In this document: positions 42,836 through 52,613 of the stretch, one piece after another
How positions within the stretch are numbered: position 1 is the stretch's first letter
How the letters are laid out: every line of letters starts with the position of its first letter
Source: Desulfovibrio piger
GTDB taxonomy: Bacteria; Desulfobacterota; Desulfovibrionia; Desulfovibrionales; Desulfovibrionaceae
Assembly: GCF_951793255.1 (NCBI RefSeq)
Contig: NZ_OX636706.1
Span: 62,001 to 126,000, forward strand
Direction: 5' to 3'
Length of the DNA stretch: 64,000 nt
The notes under the pieces: model-generated
The model's database searches: none
The model's input: the letters and a program-made list of their open reading frames with translations, nothing else
What the model was told of the DNA's origin: nothing
Made by a program: the position numbers and the translations under genes

Positions 42836-44827
42836 TTACTCCTTAATTCTTGGGAGGATTTTCAAAATCAGGGGTTCCATCATCTTTGGCCCAGAACCTG
42901 ACTTTGCATTTCGGGAAACCAGAGCATCCGAACCAGACCCCCCGGACTTGGTAGGTCTGGCCACCAGGGGCTTGCTACACTTGGGGCACTTGAAGTCCGT
43001 TTCTTCAGAACGTGTCTTCTCCTTCTCCTGCTTCGCGCCGGGACGGCCATGCTCATCAGCAAACGTAGTCCCGCAGGCCTTGCACCCCCAGAAATTCCAG
43101 CCTTTTTCTTTGGAACGGATATGTCTGAAATGTTCGCGGTCGCCACATTCAGGGCATGGGATGGTGTGGTCACAAACGAATTTATCCAGCTCTTTCATGA
43201 GCTGGGCATGAAAGTCGCTGACGCAGTCCACATAGGTCAGCTTACCGCTGGCCACGTCATCCAGACGCTCTTCCATGTGCTTGGTAAAATCCAAGTCCAG
43301 GAAGCCGAATGCCCCGACCAGGGCGTCCACAAGTTTTTCACCGCGCGGCGTGGGTACGAGGAAACTTTTTTCCTCCCGGACATAGGATCGTGCAACGATG
43401 GTTTCCATGATGGCAGCATATGTTGCAGGACGGCCTATGCCGCGCTTTTCCATCTCCCGGATCAACGACGCCTCAGAGAACCTGGAGGCAGGCTTGGTCT
43501 TTTTGGTCTTAACGTCGCCTCGAACTGCTGTTGCCTGGCATCCGGGCTTGAGAGAGGGGACAGCGTTATCGGGTTCGGCCTCTTCGGCATCACTGAGCGA
43601 CGCATCCTGTGCCATCACCATTTTCCAGCCCTGTTCTTTGAGTGTCCGTCCCTTGGCCTCAAATATGGCTGTTTTGCCTTCCACACTACCGGCCAGTCTG
43701 GCCACACGCACATCAAACACGGCATCGGCTAACTGGCTGGCCAGCGCACGAATGCGGATCAGGCGATATAACGCCTTTTCGTCCGGCGTTTCTCCGGCAT
43801 CTTCCACCTCGATATGGGTAGGGCGTATGGCTTCATGGGCTTCCTGTGCTCCTGCTTTGCTTTTCCAGGTACGAGGCTTTTCCGGCAGTGGCCATCCTTG
43901 AGCGTCACAGTACGCCCGGATTTCAGCAATAGCGCTATCGCTCAGATTAGGGCTGTCTGTGCGCATGTAGGTGATCTGCCCGGCTTCATAGAGCTTTTGC
44001 GCCAAATCCATAGTCTTTTTGGGCTTGAACTTGAGCGCGTTGCTGGCCGCCTGCTGCAACGAGGAAGTCGTGAAAGGAGCCGGGGGAGCGGTGCGGCGTT
44101 CATTTTCGTCGCACGCAAGAATTTCCAACGTGCGCAGGGCAGCTATTTTTTCCGCAGTATTTTTGTCCAGGAAGTACTCCTGCCCATCTTCCAGCCACCC
44201 CTCTTTGGGCAGCCAAGAGGCTTTCCAACCGTCAGAAATATTCGCTACAGCCTCAAACACCAGTTCGACTCCATAGTGCGTGGTGGAGACGAATGAGCGG
44301 ATGGATCGCTCACGTTCGACAACAAGTCGAACTGCCGGACTTTGCACGCGGCCTGCGGACATCTTTTCTTCAGCAACAGCCATACACAGCGGCCCAGACA
44401 CTTTATAGCCGCACAGGCGATCGAGCGCACGACGAGCCTCTTGAGCATGGACGAGGTTCATATCTATCTCACGCGGGCTACTCAGTCCTGCCTGGACATC
44501 CTGCGGCGTGATGGCCGTGTAGGTCACACGTTTATAGGATTTGATCCCCAGCGCGTCTTTGAGGTGCCAGGAAATGGCTTCTCCCTCCCTGTCGGGGTCA
44601 GATGCCAGGAACACCTCGTCAGCATCCTGAATCAAGCCGGCGAGCTTCTTCAGGACGTCCGGCTTGGTTGGTGTATAGCGCAGTTCAAAGTTCGGCGGCT
44701 CCAAGCCATAGCCTTGATTCGGCAGGTCACGCACATGGCCGCAACTGGCGGCAACACGCCATTCAGCGCCAAGAATATTTTGCAATTTCTTAATCTTGCC
44801 AGGGCTTTCAACAATCAGAAGTCTCAT
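42836..44827 (-). CDS. topA: Type IA DNA topoisomerase (TopA/TraE-like), frameshifted last zinc finger
   Basis: 663 residues. TOPRIM domain MRLLIVESPGKIKKL and DPDREGEAISWH, active-site ITYMRTDSPNLSD with Tyr287, then zinc ribbons CPECGDREHF...CKACG and CPKCSKPLV. After RPTKSGG the frame is wrong: adding one G in the C6 run at 42938-42943 (plus strand) restores GVWFGCSGFPKCKVRFWAK and a stop at 42843, completing a third zinc finger. The catalytic core is whole, so the enzyme may work, with a weaker DNA-binding tail. IncP-like elements often carry such a topoisomerase. Overlaps the next gene upstream by 4 bases. Confidence 0.88.
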   Translation of the reverse strand: MRLLIVESPGKIKKLQNILGAEWRVAASCGHVRDLPNQGYGLEPPNFELRYTPTKPDVLKKLAGLIQDADEVFLASDPDREGEAISWHLKDALGIKSYKRVTYTAITPQDVQAGLSSPREIDMNLVHAQEARRALDRLCGYKVSGPLCMAVAEEKMSAGRVQSPAVRLVVERERSIRSFVSTTHYGVELVFEAVANISDGWKASWLPKEGWLEDGQEYFLDKNTAEKIAALRTLEILACDENERRTAPPAPFTTSSLQQAASNALKFKPKKTMDLAQKLYEAGQITYMRTDSPNLSDSAIAEIRAYCDAQGWPLPEKPRTWKSKAGAQEAHEAIRPTHIEVEDAGETPDEKALYRLIRIRALASQLADAVFDVRVARLAGSVEGKTAIFEAKGRTLKEQGWKMVMAQDASLSDAEEAEPDNAVPSLKPGCQATAVRGDVKTKKTKPASRFSEASLIREMEKRGIGRPATYAAIMETIVARSYVREEKSFLVPTPRGEKLVDALVGAFGFLDLDFTKHMEERLDDVASGKLTYVDCVSDFHAQLMKELDKFVCDHTIPCPECGDREHFRHIRSKEKGWNFWGCKACGTTFADEHGRPGAKQEKEKTRSEETDFKCPKCSKPLVARPTKSGGSGSDALVSRNAKSGSGPKMMEPLILKILPRIKE

Positions 44828-47109
44828 CGAGTAAGCTCCTTTTCCTGCTCGATCTTTCGCCCTAATCCCAGCTGATGCCGGACAGCTTCAAGTCCGCGTG
44901 CTTTATGCAGGTCATTGAAATCCGTCAGGCCTTGCGATTTTTCTTTTTCGGTGAACAGGGGCGTTTTGACAGAGCCATTGACCTTCTGAGCAGCCATTTT
45001 GGCTTTTTCCAGGCCGACATTATACGGCTTGCCCTCTCTCTGTATGGAGTGGTCATTGTCTGCGCAGATGGTAATTGCCGCATTAGGGTATTTGGCGCGG
45101 ATCGCTTCAGCTACAGGCAGCAGATTGCCGGAGTCAAAAGCGACAGCCACGGCTTTTCCCGTGGCCATATGCAGGGATGCCCCCGTGGCATACCCTTCGC
45201 ACAGGAGGATTTCTCCCTGGGATAAGTCCTTCTCATCGGCACCGATCAGATGGAAATTCCCTTTTTTTTCCATACCTCTTGCAAATGTTTTCTGGCCATC
45301 CGGGGCAATGGCCTGGAAGCCGCGCAACTGGCCCTCTGCATTTTTGAGCGGCACAATGAGGTTGCCCTGGTCTTCCTTGAGGCCAAAGGCCGATACTCCC
45401 TTCCTTTCCAGGTAGGGAGAGGAGGACGCCCAGGAAAAACTGTCCCACATGGCTTGGCATCGCTGTGCGGCAGCCTCATGCGCCTTGGCACGCTCCTGCT
45501 CCTGAGCCTGAAGTCGTGCCGTTCGTTCCTGGCGCTGTTTTTCAATTTCAGCAGGAGACAGAATCACCCCAGACGCAACCAGCTTCACCCTGTCTCCCGT
45601 GACATGATTCTGTGCCCAGCCCGCAGGCCGTCCATCTCCATGCAAGCAGTAGCTCCCATCCAGACCATGCCCTTGCTTTGACAGAAGGGGAACTCGATGG
45701 ATTTGTCCGTCCATCTCTGGGAGCTGTCCCTTCAAATCAAGGCCAAGGTCAGCCAGCTTCCGTGCAAACTCCTCTTGCGGCGAGAGGGTATCCATGTCCC
45801 GGAATCTTTCAGGATTCGGCAGGAACCGCTGTAGCGGCTCAAGATCAGTCCCCTCCGGGGCATACCACTGCTTTTGGCGGGCATCCCAGCGGGCACCCAG
45901 CGCCTTGGCCACGTTTTTATCCTTGTAGGGGACGTGAAGATATGTCTTCTCTTGGCTTGTTTTGGAGGCACACTCCATGCTTGGCTTGTTTTCAGGAGCG
46001 GACAGGTACTGCCGCAGCGGCGCGAGGTCAGTCCCCTCCGGGGCATACCACTGTTTTTGACGAGCATCCCAGCGGGCACCCAGCGCCTTAGCCTGTTCTT
46101 TGTCCTGGTACGGTATATGGATGTAGGTTCTTTCCTGCGCAGCTTGTACAGGCGGAGGGGCCATATCCATCGTTTCGGGAGCCTCATCCATAGCGTGCTC
46201 AACGGATTTTTCTTTTTGCATTTCCATACTCAGAACAAAGTCATGGATGCGTTCAGCGTCACGGCAGGCGCGCATTATTTCCAGAGGATCGTCCTTCAGT
46301 GCGGCGATCCATGATTTTACGTATGCGGCGTGCTGTCCGGGATCATGCCCGACACCAATGTCTTGCCCGACCATCCAGGAGGAAATCTCTGCACGCAGCT
46401 CTTCTTTGGCGTAGGTGGAGGAGCCGAAGGGACCGAACTCCCGATTCAGGCGATCAGGGTGCCCTGTCCAGTGCCCCAGCTCATGCAATGCCGTTGCATA
46501 ATACTGGTCGGCTTGTGCGAAGCGGGTTTTGGGAGGCAGGTGGATTTCATCACTCGACGGGCGATAGAATGCCCGGTCACGCTGATCGTGCCTGATGATA
46601 GCGCCGGAATTGGCCAGAACAGCTTCAGCCTTCTCTTGGGGATTCCAGGCAAAGGCCTTCTCTTGCTCCGGGATCGGAGGGAAGTTTTCCACCTGTGCCG
46701 CGTTAAAAACGCGAGCCATGCGAAGAATGGGCCGTGCCAGTTCTACCGTCTCACGAACGGGTGTACCGTCATCTCCCAGGACAGGCTGTCCATTTTCGTC
46801 CATTTTGTCCTGCTCGCGGGTGAACTGGTAGTAGACGACAGGCGTGGAGCGACTGCCCTGTTTGATGCGGTAGCCAGCATCATTGGCCTGCTTCAGCGTC
46901 ATCCAGCGTGGATCAGCATAGCCCTGCATGGCAAGATGCAAGCGGTTGACCCCACGATAAACTGTCCCGGACAGAGGATTGCGAGGAGCCATGTTTTGGG
47001 CGGGCGTCCAAGGCTTTTGCCACGGCGCGGTTCCCTCTTCCAACATCTTGATGATTTTCTCCGCGAACTCCTCATGGAAAGGAATCCGATCCTTTTTATT
47101 TGTGGCCAT
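44824..47109 (-). CDS. ArdC-like ssDNA-binding/metallopeptidase and TOPRIM primase-like protein (TraC type)
   Basis: About 761 residues. N-terminal ArdC domain (APWQKPWTPAQNMAPRNPLS) with a zincin motif ALHELGHWTGH at about 225-235; two DUF5710 repeats (YIHIPYQDKEQAKALGARWD and YLHVPYKDKNVAKALGARWD); a C-terminal TOPRIM domain (GEILLCEGYATGASLHMA, ITICADNDHS). ArdC proteins coat transferred strands and resist restriction; the TOPRIM half is as in plasmid primases. Two ATGs (47112, 47109) follow GGGAGGGG; the second has better spacing. Overlaps topA and the small gene upstream. Confidence 0.85.
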   Translation of the reverse strand: MATNKKDRIPFHEEFAEKIIKMLEEGTAPWQKPWTPAQNMAPRNPLSGTVYRGVNRLHLAMQGYADPRWMTLKQANDAGYRIKQGSRSTPVVYYQFTREQDKMDENGQPVLGDDGTPVRETVELARPILRMARVFNAAQVENFPPIPEQEKAFAWNPQEKAEAVLANSGAIIRHDQRDRAFYRPSSDEIHLPPKTRFAQADQYYATALHELGHWTGHPDRLNREFGPFGSSTYAKEELRAEISSWMVGQDIGVGHDPGQHAAYVKSWIAALKDDPLEIMRACRDAERIHDFVLSMEMQKEKSVEHAMDEAPETMDMAPPPVQAAQERTYIHIPYQDKEQAKALGARWDARQKQWYAPEGTDLAPLRQYLSAPENKPSMECASKTSQEKTYLHVPYKDKNVAKALGARWDARQKQWYAPEGTDLEPLQRFLPNPERFRDMDTLSPQEEFARKLADLGLDLKGQLPEMDGQIHRVPLLSKQGHGLDGSYCLHGDGRPAGWAQNHVTGDRVKLVASGVILSPAEIEKQRQERTARLQAQEQERAKAHEAAAQRCQAMWDSFSWASSSPYLERKGVSAFGLKEDQGNLIVPLKNAEGQLRGFQAIAPDGQKTFARGMEKKGNFHLIGADEKDLSQGEILLCEGYATGASLHMATGKAVAVAFDSGNLLPVAEAIRAKYPNAAITICADNDHSIQREGKPYNVGLEKAKMAAQKVNGSVKTPLFTEKEKSQGLTDFNDLHKARGLEAVRHQLGLGRKIEQEKELTR

Positions 47110-47284
47110 CATCCCCTCCCTGCGCCGCAAGCAGGGCGTCGTCCATCACTGCTTCCAGTGTCAGAGCATCTTCCGTAAACGCGCCCATCCCTTCAGCCAG
47201 ATCAGGGTCAAGAGCCACGCCAAACCCCTGTTCAGCCTGGTTGAAAGCATCGGCAGCCGCTGCGACCTGTTCAGTTTTATCCAT
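47096..47284 (-). CDS. Small acidic protein in the transfer operon
   Basis: 62 residues, strongly acidic and alanine-rich (VAAAADAFNQAEQGFG, EDALTLEAVMDDALLAAQGG). It starts 3 bases after traF and overlaps the ArdC-like gene start, so it is translated in the operon. No family recognised. Confidence 0.6.
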   Translation of the reverse strand: MDKTEQVAAAADAFNQAEQGFGVALDPDLAEGMGAFTEDALTLEAVMDDALLAAQGGDDGHK

Positions 47285-47287
47285 AGT

Positions 47288-47797
47288 TCACTCCTTTATG
47301 GTAAAAACGGGCTTGACTTTGACCACGTCGGCCAAGGGCACCAGCCCGAAGAATCGGCTGTCAAAGCTGCCGGGATGATCGGACAACGCCAAGCACATGC
47401 CGTCAGGAATCATCCCGGATTCCAGAGAGCTGCCAGGCAAGAGGCGGCCTGCGGAATCTTCATGCCGGGCAGCGGGCCAGCGGCTCGATCCAGAGATTGT
47501 GCTGAGATGTATGGCGTCAGACTCTATCGTTATGGCATCTCCGGGCATCCCCACCACTTGCTTCAGCAATGGGCGCAGACCGGAGGGACATGAGCCAGGA
47601 GCAAGGTAGCCACGTTCTTTGGCCAGCAGTGTCCAGACAGGCGATTTCAGACAGAAGGCGATGAAATCCCCACGTTCTGGAGTCCCAGAAACGATGCGGT
47701 AAATGCCTTTTGGCAACGATGGAGTCGGGTTGAGCCGAAAACCGGCACAATACAGGAACAACATCATTCCAACGAGGCATATCAAAATTGCCTTCAT
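47288..47797 (-). CDS. traF: Conjugal transfer signal peptidase TraF (S26 family)
   Basis: 169 residues. One N-terminal membrane helix, the nucleophile Ser in NPTPSLPKGIYRI and the general-base Lys in PLLKQVVGMPGDAI, with SFDSRFFGLVP near the end. In RP4, TraF processes and cyclises the pilin TrbC. No trbC was seen in this window, so its substrate gene must lie elsewhere. Overlaps traG by ATGA. Confidence 0.9.
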   Translation of the reverse strand: MKAILICLVGMMLFLYCAGFRLNPTPSLPKGIYRIVSGTPERGDFIAFCLKSPVWTLLAKERGYLAPGSCPSGLRPLLKQVVGMPGDAITIESDAIHLSTISGSSRWPAARHEDSAGRLLPGSSLESGMIPDGMCLALSDHPGSFDSRFFGLVPLADVVKVKPVFTIKE

Positions 47798-49761
47798 GGC
47801 CGATCTTCCAGGAAACTCTCGAACGTCACAGGTGCCGCTATGTCCTGCTCTTTCGGCTCGATAGGAAGGGGAACCTCACGAGGGAAATAGAGAGAGTCGG
47901 TCATCCCGGCAGGCGAGTTTTCCGAAATTCCCGGTGCAGGGATTTTAGCGCGCTGCGAAAAGACCAAATCCTTAAAGTACAGAATCTGCATTCCATATAT
48001 TGGAAATTGGCCAGCGGTAAAAATGAGCATATGTCCGGGCTTGGTAATCTTTCCGCTGCTGTCCTTCTCCGCTCCAGGGAGGCGGGAACACTCGTCAGGT
48101 GTCAGCAAGGGCCTGGCTGTCTCTGCGATATTGATGGATCGGGAACGCCCGCTCTTGCTGATGGAGACAGAGTTCTTTTTTTCCACAACGGTTGTTTTGC
48201 CGGTCATTTTCGACAGAAGTTCCGCTGTCTCCGCGTCATTCGGCGCATAGGCTATGCGAACATGACAGTTAGCCATCAAGGCATTGTCTTTTCCGTAGAC
48301 CCCATTGAGCTGCTTGGTGTCTTGCACGATCAGATAAAGCTTGCCGCCATAACCGGCGATGTACGCAATGGCTTTCTCCAAAATCGGCACCTTGCCCAAG
48401 CTTGTCAGCTCGTCCAGCATGAACAGGAGCCGGTGTTTGTATCCAGCGACGCTGGCACCATCCTTGAACTCCATGCTGGAACAGACACGGCGCACGATCA
48501 TATCAAGCATAAGCCGCATCAGGGGACGCACCCGATCTATGCCGTCTGGAGGTGTCACAAGATACAAGTCCAGAGGCGTCTCGTGGTTCATGAGGTCATG
48601 GATATGAAAATCCGAGCGGGCTGTGTTGATATTGATGATGGGGTCCCGATAAATGGCCATATTGACCAGCGCCGACGACAGGACGCCGGAGGCTTCATTC
48701 TCCGCCTTTGCGGCCATTTCGCGGGCCGAGCTGGCTATGAAAATATGACAGGCCTCACCAACACGGGCGTCCGCGTCCGGAGCGAACTCCCGAAACAGCA
48801 TCGCGTGATCCATGACCATCATCTCATCCAGCAGTTCCGCTGTTGTACGGTCAGGATCAGACATCATCAGCGTCAATTCCTGAAGAGACGGCATGCGCCC
48901 CTGCCGGGAGCGCACAACCACGCAGCAATGCAGGATCAAGCCTGAAAAAAAGGCGAAGGCTGCCTTTGTCCAGTGGTCTTCCAGGCCTTTACCGTCAGGA
49001 TCGACCAGCATAAGGGCCAGATTCTGAACATCCTGGACAGCTTCCAGCGAAGTCAGACGGATTTCATCCAGCGGGTTGAAAGCGCAGCCGAAGCCGGACG
49101 AATCCGCCGGAGCAAAACGCAGAACTTTATGCCCCTGGGATTTGCGCCAGCCGGAAGTGAGCGCCCAATTCTCCCCCTTAATGTCCAAGGTCAGGGTGGA
49201 GCCTGGCCAGGACAGAAGCGTCGGCAGGATCAGGCCCACCCCCTTGCCTGAGCGTGTAGGGGCAAAACACAGGATATGCTCTGGGCCGTTATGTCGAAGA
49301 TAGCGTAATATGTTCTTTTTTTTATCGAACCATCCACCGACATACACACCTTGTCCGCCGAGGTAGCCCATACGCTCGATTTCTGCTTTTCGTGCCCAGC
49401 GGGCTGATCCGTGCAGTTCCTGGTTTCCTTTGAGACGCCTGGCTGCGACGACACATAACAGGGCAAGGAACAGCGGCAGCAGGAAGAATGCCTGTCCAAG
49501 TACAAGGGCATTATCCATGACTGGTTGGGAGATGCCTTCCCATGTAAAAACACGCCACGGGGCATAGACTGGAACACCTAACACCGAAAACCAGGGCTGC
49601 CCCAGCATGGGATGGAAGCCGTAATCAGACGCGATTTTCAGCGTTGCCATCTCCATGCCCAGCAGGGCCAAGAGCGGTATTGCCGCCATAAATGCCCATA
49701 AGACAGTATGCTTGCGGTTGGCCTCGGTTGTCTGAAGGCCATATTCTTGCTGCTGCGCCAT
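47794..49761 (-). CDS. traG: Type IV coupling protein TraG (VirD4)
   Basis: 655 residues. Two N-terminal membrane helices, Walker A FAPTRSGKGVGLILP (about 166-180), LTLDIKGENW, and Walker B MLDELTSLGKVPILEKAI; QDTKQLNGVYG and ANCHVRIAYAPND are VirD4/TraG hallmarks. It links the relaxosome to the secretion channel and powers strand transfer. The gene is full length and in operon with traF and trbI. Confidence 0.94.
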   Translation of the reverse strand: MAQQQEYGLQTTEANRKHTVLWAFMAAIPLLALLGMEMATLKIASDYGFHPMLGQPWFSVLGVPVYAPWRVFTWEGISQPVMDNALVLGQAFFLLPLFLALLCVVAARRLKGNQELHGSARWARKAEIERMGYLGGQGVYVGGWFDKKKNILRYLRHNGPEHILCFAPTRSGKGVGLILPTLLSWPGSTLTLDIKGENWALTSGWRKSQGHKVLRFAPADSSGFGCAFNPLDEIRLTSLEAVQDVQNLALMLVDPDGKGLEDHWTKAAFAFFSGLILHCCVVVRSRQGRMPSLQELTLMMSDPDRTTAELLDEMMVMDHAMLFREFAPDADARVGEACHIFIASSAREMAAKAENEASGVLSSALVNMAIYRDPIININTARSDFHIHDLMNHETPLDLYLVTPPDGIDRVRPLMRLMLDMIVRRVCSSMEFKDGASVAGYKHRLLFMLDELTSLGKVPILEKAIAYIAGYGGKLYLIVQDTKQLNGVYGKDNALMANCHVRIAYAPNDAETAELLSKMTGKTTVVEKKNSVSISKSGRSRSINIAETARPLLTPDECSRLPGAEKDSSGKITKPGHMLIFTAGQFPIYGMQILYFKDLVFSQRAKIPAPGISENSPAGMTDSLYFPREVPLPIEPKEQDIAAPVTFESFLEDRP

Positions 49762-49771
49762 TTCCCTCTCC

Positions 49772-50983
49772 TCAGTGCCGCCAGCGCGTGTAGGGTTCCC
49801 TGAAGATTACGTCCTTCGTGACCACGATATTGAACTGGTAGCCTGGCCTGATCTCCAACGTGGGCTTGATGCTCAGGTTACGCTGAAGGAGCGTCGTCGT
49901 TGTCTGGCCAAGCTGCTGCGCCAGAGAGGCCGTCATCTCATCAGTCATGCGTGTCCCGTTGTCCGTCTCCGTGCTGTCATTGGCCCCGTCCAGAGCGTAG
50001 GCCATGCCCCCAGAGACCAGCGACATCATGAGAGCCGATCCGAAAATCCGGGCGTAATGGTTGTCCACATCGTCATTGAAGCCTGCCATACCGGCCATAT
50101 CAGCACCTGGCATTGCGCCAAGTGAAATCGACGATCCATCGGGGAAAATGAGTCTGTTCCAGGCAATCAGGACACGCTGCTGGCCATATACGACACGGGA
50201 GTCATAAATGCCGTACAGACGAGCGCCCTGTGGAATAAGCAAGTTCAGGCCCGTCGCCGTGTCATAGACGTTCTGGGCTACCTGCGCGATCATGTTGCCA
50301 GGCAGATCGGAATTGATACCCGTCAGCATCACACCTGGGATTACGGCCCCGGTCTTCAGCTCCAGGGGCATCCCCTCAGTACGCTGCTCAGGAAGCTGCC
50401 AGGACGTATCCTTGCGGGCACGGTCGAAAAAGGCCTCTTTGTCACGATCAGCGGCAGGGTTGTAGTAGCCATCCGCACCGGCAGACGCCGCAGAAGAAAC
50501 GACATCCGATCCCGTGGTGGAGGCTGTGCCCGGAGCCGTTGATGCCGTGACTACGGTGCTTCCTCCGCTGGATACCCGCTTGGCGACCAGAGGAGCAGTC
50601 AGAGCATTCATGTACGATTGTGCCCTGATCCGCCTGATATTTTCGATTTGCTGATCCGGCTTGGCCTCCCTTTGGACAACAACGATAGGCTCCGGCTTGG
50701 CGGGTTCCGGGGGCACCATTACGCCGCTTGTCCTGTCTTTTTTGGGATCAAGTGCAAGCCCGCTTCCTTCGACAAGCCAGACAGGCTTGTCCTCTTCGCT
50801 GACTGTCGCCGCTTTTTGTGGCCCTTCCTTTTTTTGAGGGTCATGGGCAAAATTGACGCTGTATATCAGTGCAGCCAGTAAGAGGATTAGCACGATCAGT
50901 AGTGCGTATAACGGCCAGCGCCCCATCCTGGCCACGACAGGTTCAGGGGACATGACAAGTCCGTTGGGGGATTCATCCTTCAT
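49772..50983 (-). CDS. trbI: TrbI/VirB10 channel protein
   Basis: 403 residues. A cytoplasmic stub, one membrane helix (WPLYALLIVLILLLAALIYS), a long Pro-rich and Ser/Thr-rich periplasmic linker, then the beta-barrel domain with VIPGVMLTGINSDLPGNMIA, YDTATGLNLLIPQGARLYGI and SRVVYGQQRVLIAWNRLIFP. VirB10 spans both membranes and gates the channel. One base separates it from trbG. Confidence 0.93.
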   Translation of the reverse strand: MKDESPNGLVMSPEPVVARMGRWPLYALLIVLILLLAALIYSVNFAHDPQKKEGPQKAATVSEEDKPVWLVEGSGLALDPKKDRTSGVMVPPEPAKPEPIVVVQREAKPDQQIENIRRIRAQSYMNALTAPLVAKRVSSGGSTVVTASTAPGTASTTGSDVVSSAASAGADGYYNPAADRDKEAFFDRARKDTSWQLPEQRTEGMPLELKTGAVIPGVMLTGINSDLPGNMIAQVAQNVYDTATGLNLLIPQGARLYGIYDSRVVYGQQRVLIAWNRLIFPDGSSISLGAMPGADMAGMAGFNDDVDNHYARIFGSALMMSLVSGGMAYALDGANDSTETDNGTRMTDEMTASLAQQLGQTTTTLLQRNLSIKPTLEIRPGYQFNIVVTKDVIFREPYTRWRH

Positions 50984-50984
50984 G

Positions 50985-51860
50985 CTAGCTCTTCCTGATG
51001 ATCCGAATCTCTTCTTTGCCTGATCCCACGCCCAGCAACAGCGTCAGTTCGTCAAAGATGCCGTCAACGACCAGCTTTTTCCCATCCGCACGGTAGTTGA
51101 CCAGGACATTTTCTCCTTTTCTGCGCGCCAGCAGTACGGGCAGTTCCGTGCTTTTGCGCGGCAGATGAATGTAGATTTTTTCCCCGTCGTCAAAGACACG
51201 TTCCGGCTTCCAGGAGGCCTTCCCCCGGACTTCAAAGTTAAAGTTCAGCTTGGAAATATCGACGCTTTTCCCATCCAGCATGGCGGTATTGCGAGAGGTT
51301 TCCCGTTCCTGCGCAGCGTTCTTGGCTGCTATCTGCTGTTTCATGGAGTCTGCGTAGACAAAACCCACATAAGGCGTGTGCCCTGTGCGTTGAGAGACAA
51401 GGCGAAGATGGTAGACTCGGCGATCCGTCGTGACCACCGCCGTGGTTTCCAGACCAGCGTCCACCGGTTTGATGAACAAATGTGTCGTTTCTCCTGCGGA
51501 GCCTGTTTCAACCATCCAGCGGGCGGAGTCTCCTACGATGACTTCATTGACTTTTTCCCCCGGCTGTAACTCCACATCACAGACCTGCATGGGGCTGGCC
51601 AAAATCGTCGGCAAGGATGCGCCATGCACATAGACCAGCTTCCCGGAATGAGAGAGAACCGGTGCGGGGCCACGCCCGGCCCAGGCACGAGTCAGGTTGA
51701 GCGCTTTCTTCTCCCGTTGAGTAAGGGGCACGGTGTCATTGCTGAGAAAATCAGGCAGATTCAAAAAGTCAGGAGGCAATTGCGGGGCAGCTTCCTGGGA
51801 AGCCGCCATTACAGCCGTAGGGGCAAGAACCAAAAAAAGCACCAAGGCAAGATATTTCAT
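50985..51860 (-). CDS. trbG: TrbG/VirB9 channel protein
   Basis: 291 residues from ATG 51860. Signal peptide MKYLALVLFLVLAPTAVMAA. Then PMQVCDVELQPGEKVNEVIV, HLFIKPVDAGLETTAVVTTD and RVYHLRLVS, and the C-terminal VirB9 domain PERVFDDGEKIYIHLPRKS. A longer frame to 52031 overlaps trbF and lacks a ribosome site. Forms the outer-membrane core complex with TrbI. Confidence 0.92.
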   Translation of the reverse strand: MKYLALVLFLVLAPTAVMAASQEAAPQLPPDFLNLPDFLSNDTVPLTQREKKALNLTRAWAGRGPAPVLSHSGKLVYVHGASLPTILASPMQVCDVELQPGEKVNEVIVGDSARWMVETGSAGETTHLFIKPVDAGLETTAVVTTDRRVYHLRLVSQRTGHTPYVGFVYADSMKQQIAAKNAAQERETSRNTAMLDGKSVDISKLNFNFEVRGKASWKPERVFDDGEKIYIHLPRKSTELPVLLARRKGENVLVNYRADGKKLVVDGIFDELTLLLGVGSGKEEIRIIRKS

Positions 51861-51870
51861 GGGAGAACTC

Positions 51871-52599
51871 CTATTGGATGGCAGAAGACGGGGCAGGCCC
51901 AAAGTTTTTAAAGACGCGGCTTGCGGAGAGACCTGTGATATACATGCCGCCCGGATTCCGCAGCAGGACGGCCTCTGAGGTCGGCGGTGAAATCTGAATG
52001 CTGACCGTGGCTTCATAGGTGTGCTGCTCAAGCACTACACCTGCATGAGAACGGATGGTTTCTGTCCACTCCACACGGTAGGAGTCCGAGCTGACAGGCA
52101 GGGGCAGACTTTGAATTTCGACATGCACCAACTTCCCGGACTTGGCGATTTCATAGGGGTTATTCGTTGCAAACCATTCCTTCAGTACCCCTTTGGCACT
52201 GCCAGTCACAAAGTAGCTGAGCCTCTGGATCATGTGCTTTTGCAGCTCAATGTCTGCGGTAACAGTGCGCCAGTCGGAGATGCAGGCTGCGATTTCAGCC
52301 TGAATCAAGCGTAATGGTGTTGCGCTGGCCTGATCTGCACGCGCGACAACAGCCGATTTGCCGAGCTTATCCACTTCGACGATGTACGGAATCGCTTTGA
52401 CCTGGCAGGCTTGGATTACGTTGCCGGTGATAGAGCCTGCCAGGATAACCAGGGCGATGATGGTTGTCAGTCGCCACTGCGCAGCGCGGCTGATGTACGA
52501 GCCATAGCGTTCCAGCCATTCTTGGCGGGCATTGAGATACGGATTTTTCCCATCCCCAGAAGGAGCTGTTTCTGCCTTTTCTTTTTTCTTAAAAAACAT
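51871..52599 (-). CDS. trbF: TrbF/VirB8 inner-membrane protein
   Basis: 242 residues. N-terminal charged segment, one membrane helix (RLTTIIALVILAGSITGNVI) and the VirB8 periplasmic fold (AIPYIVEVDKLGKSAVVARA, IQAEIAACISDWRTVTADIE, YRVEWTETIRSHAGVVLEQH). VirB8 is an assembly hub of the channel. Downstream of trbL by 14 bases. Confidence 0.92.
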   Translation of the reverse strand: MFFKKKEKAETAPSGDGKNPYLNARQEWLERYGSYISRAAQWRLTTIIALVILAGSITGNVIQACQVKAIPYIVEVDKLGKSAVVARADQASATPLRLIQAEIAACISDWRTVTADIELQKHMIQRLSYFVTGSAKGVLKEWFATNNPYEIAKSGKLVHVEIQSLPLPVSSDSYRVEWTETIRSHAGVVLEQHTYEATVSIQISPPTSEAVLLRNPGGMYITGLSASRVFKNFGPAPSSAIQ

Positions 52600-52613
52600 G
52601 TGAAATCCCCTAG

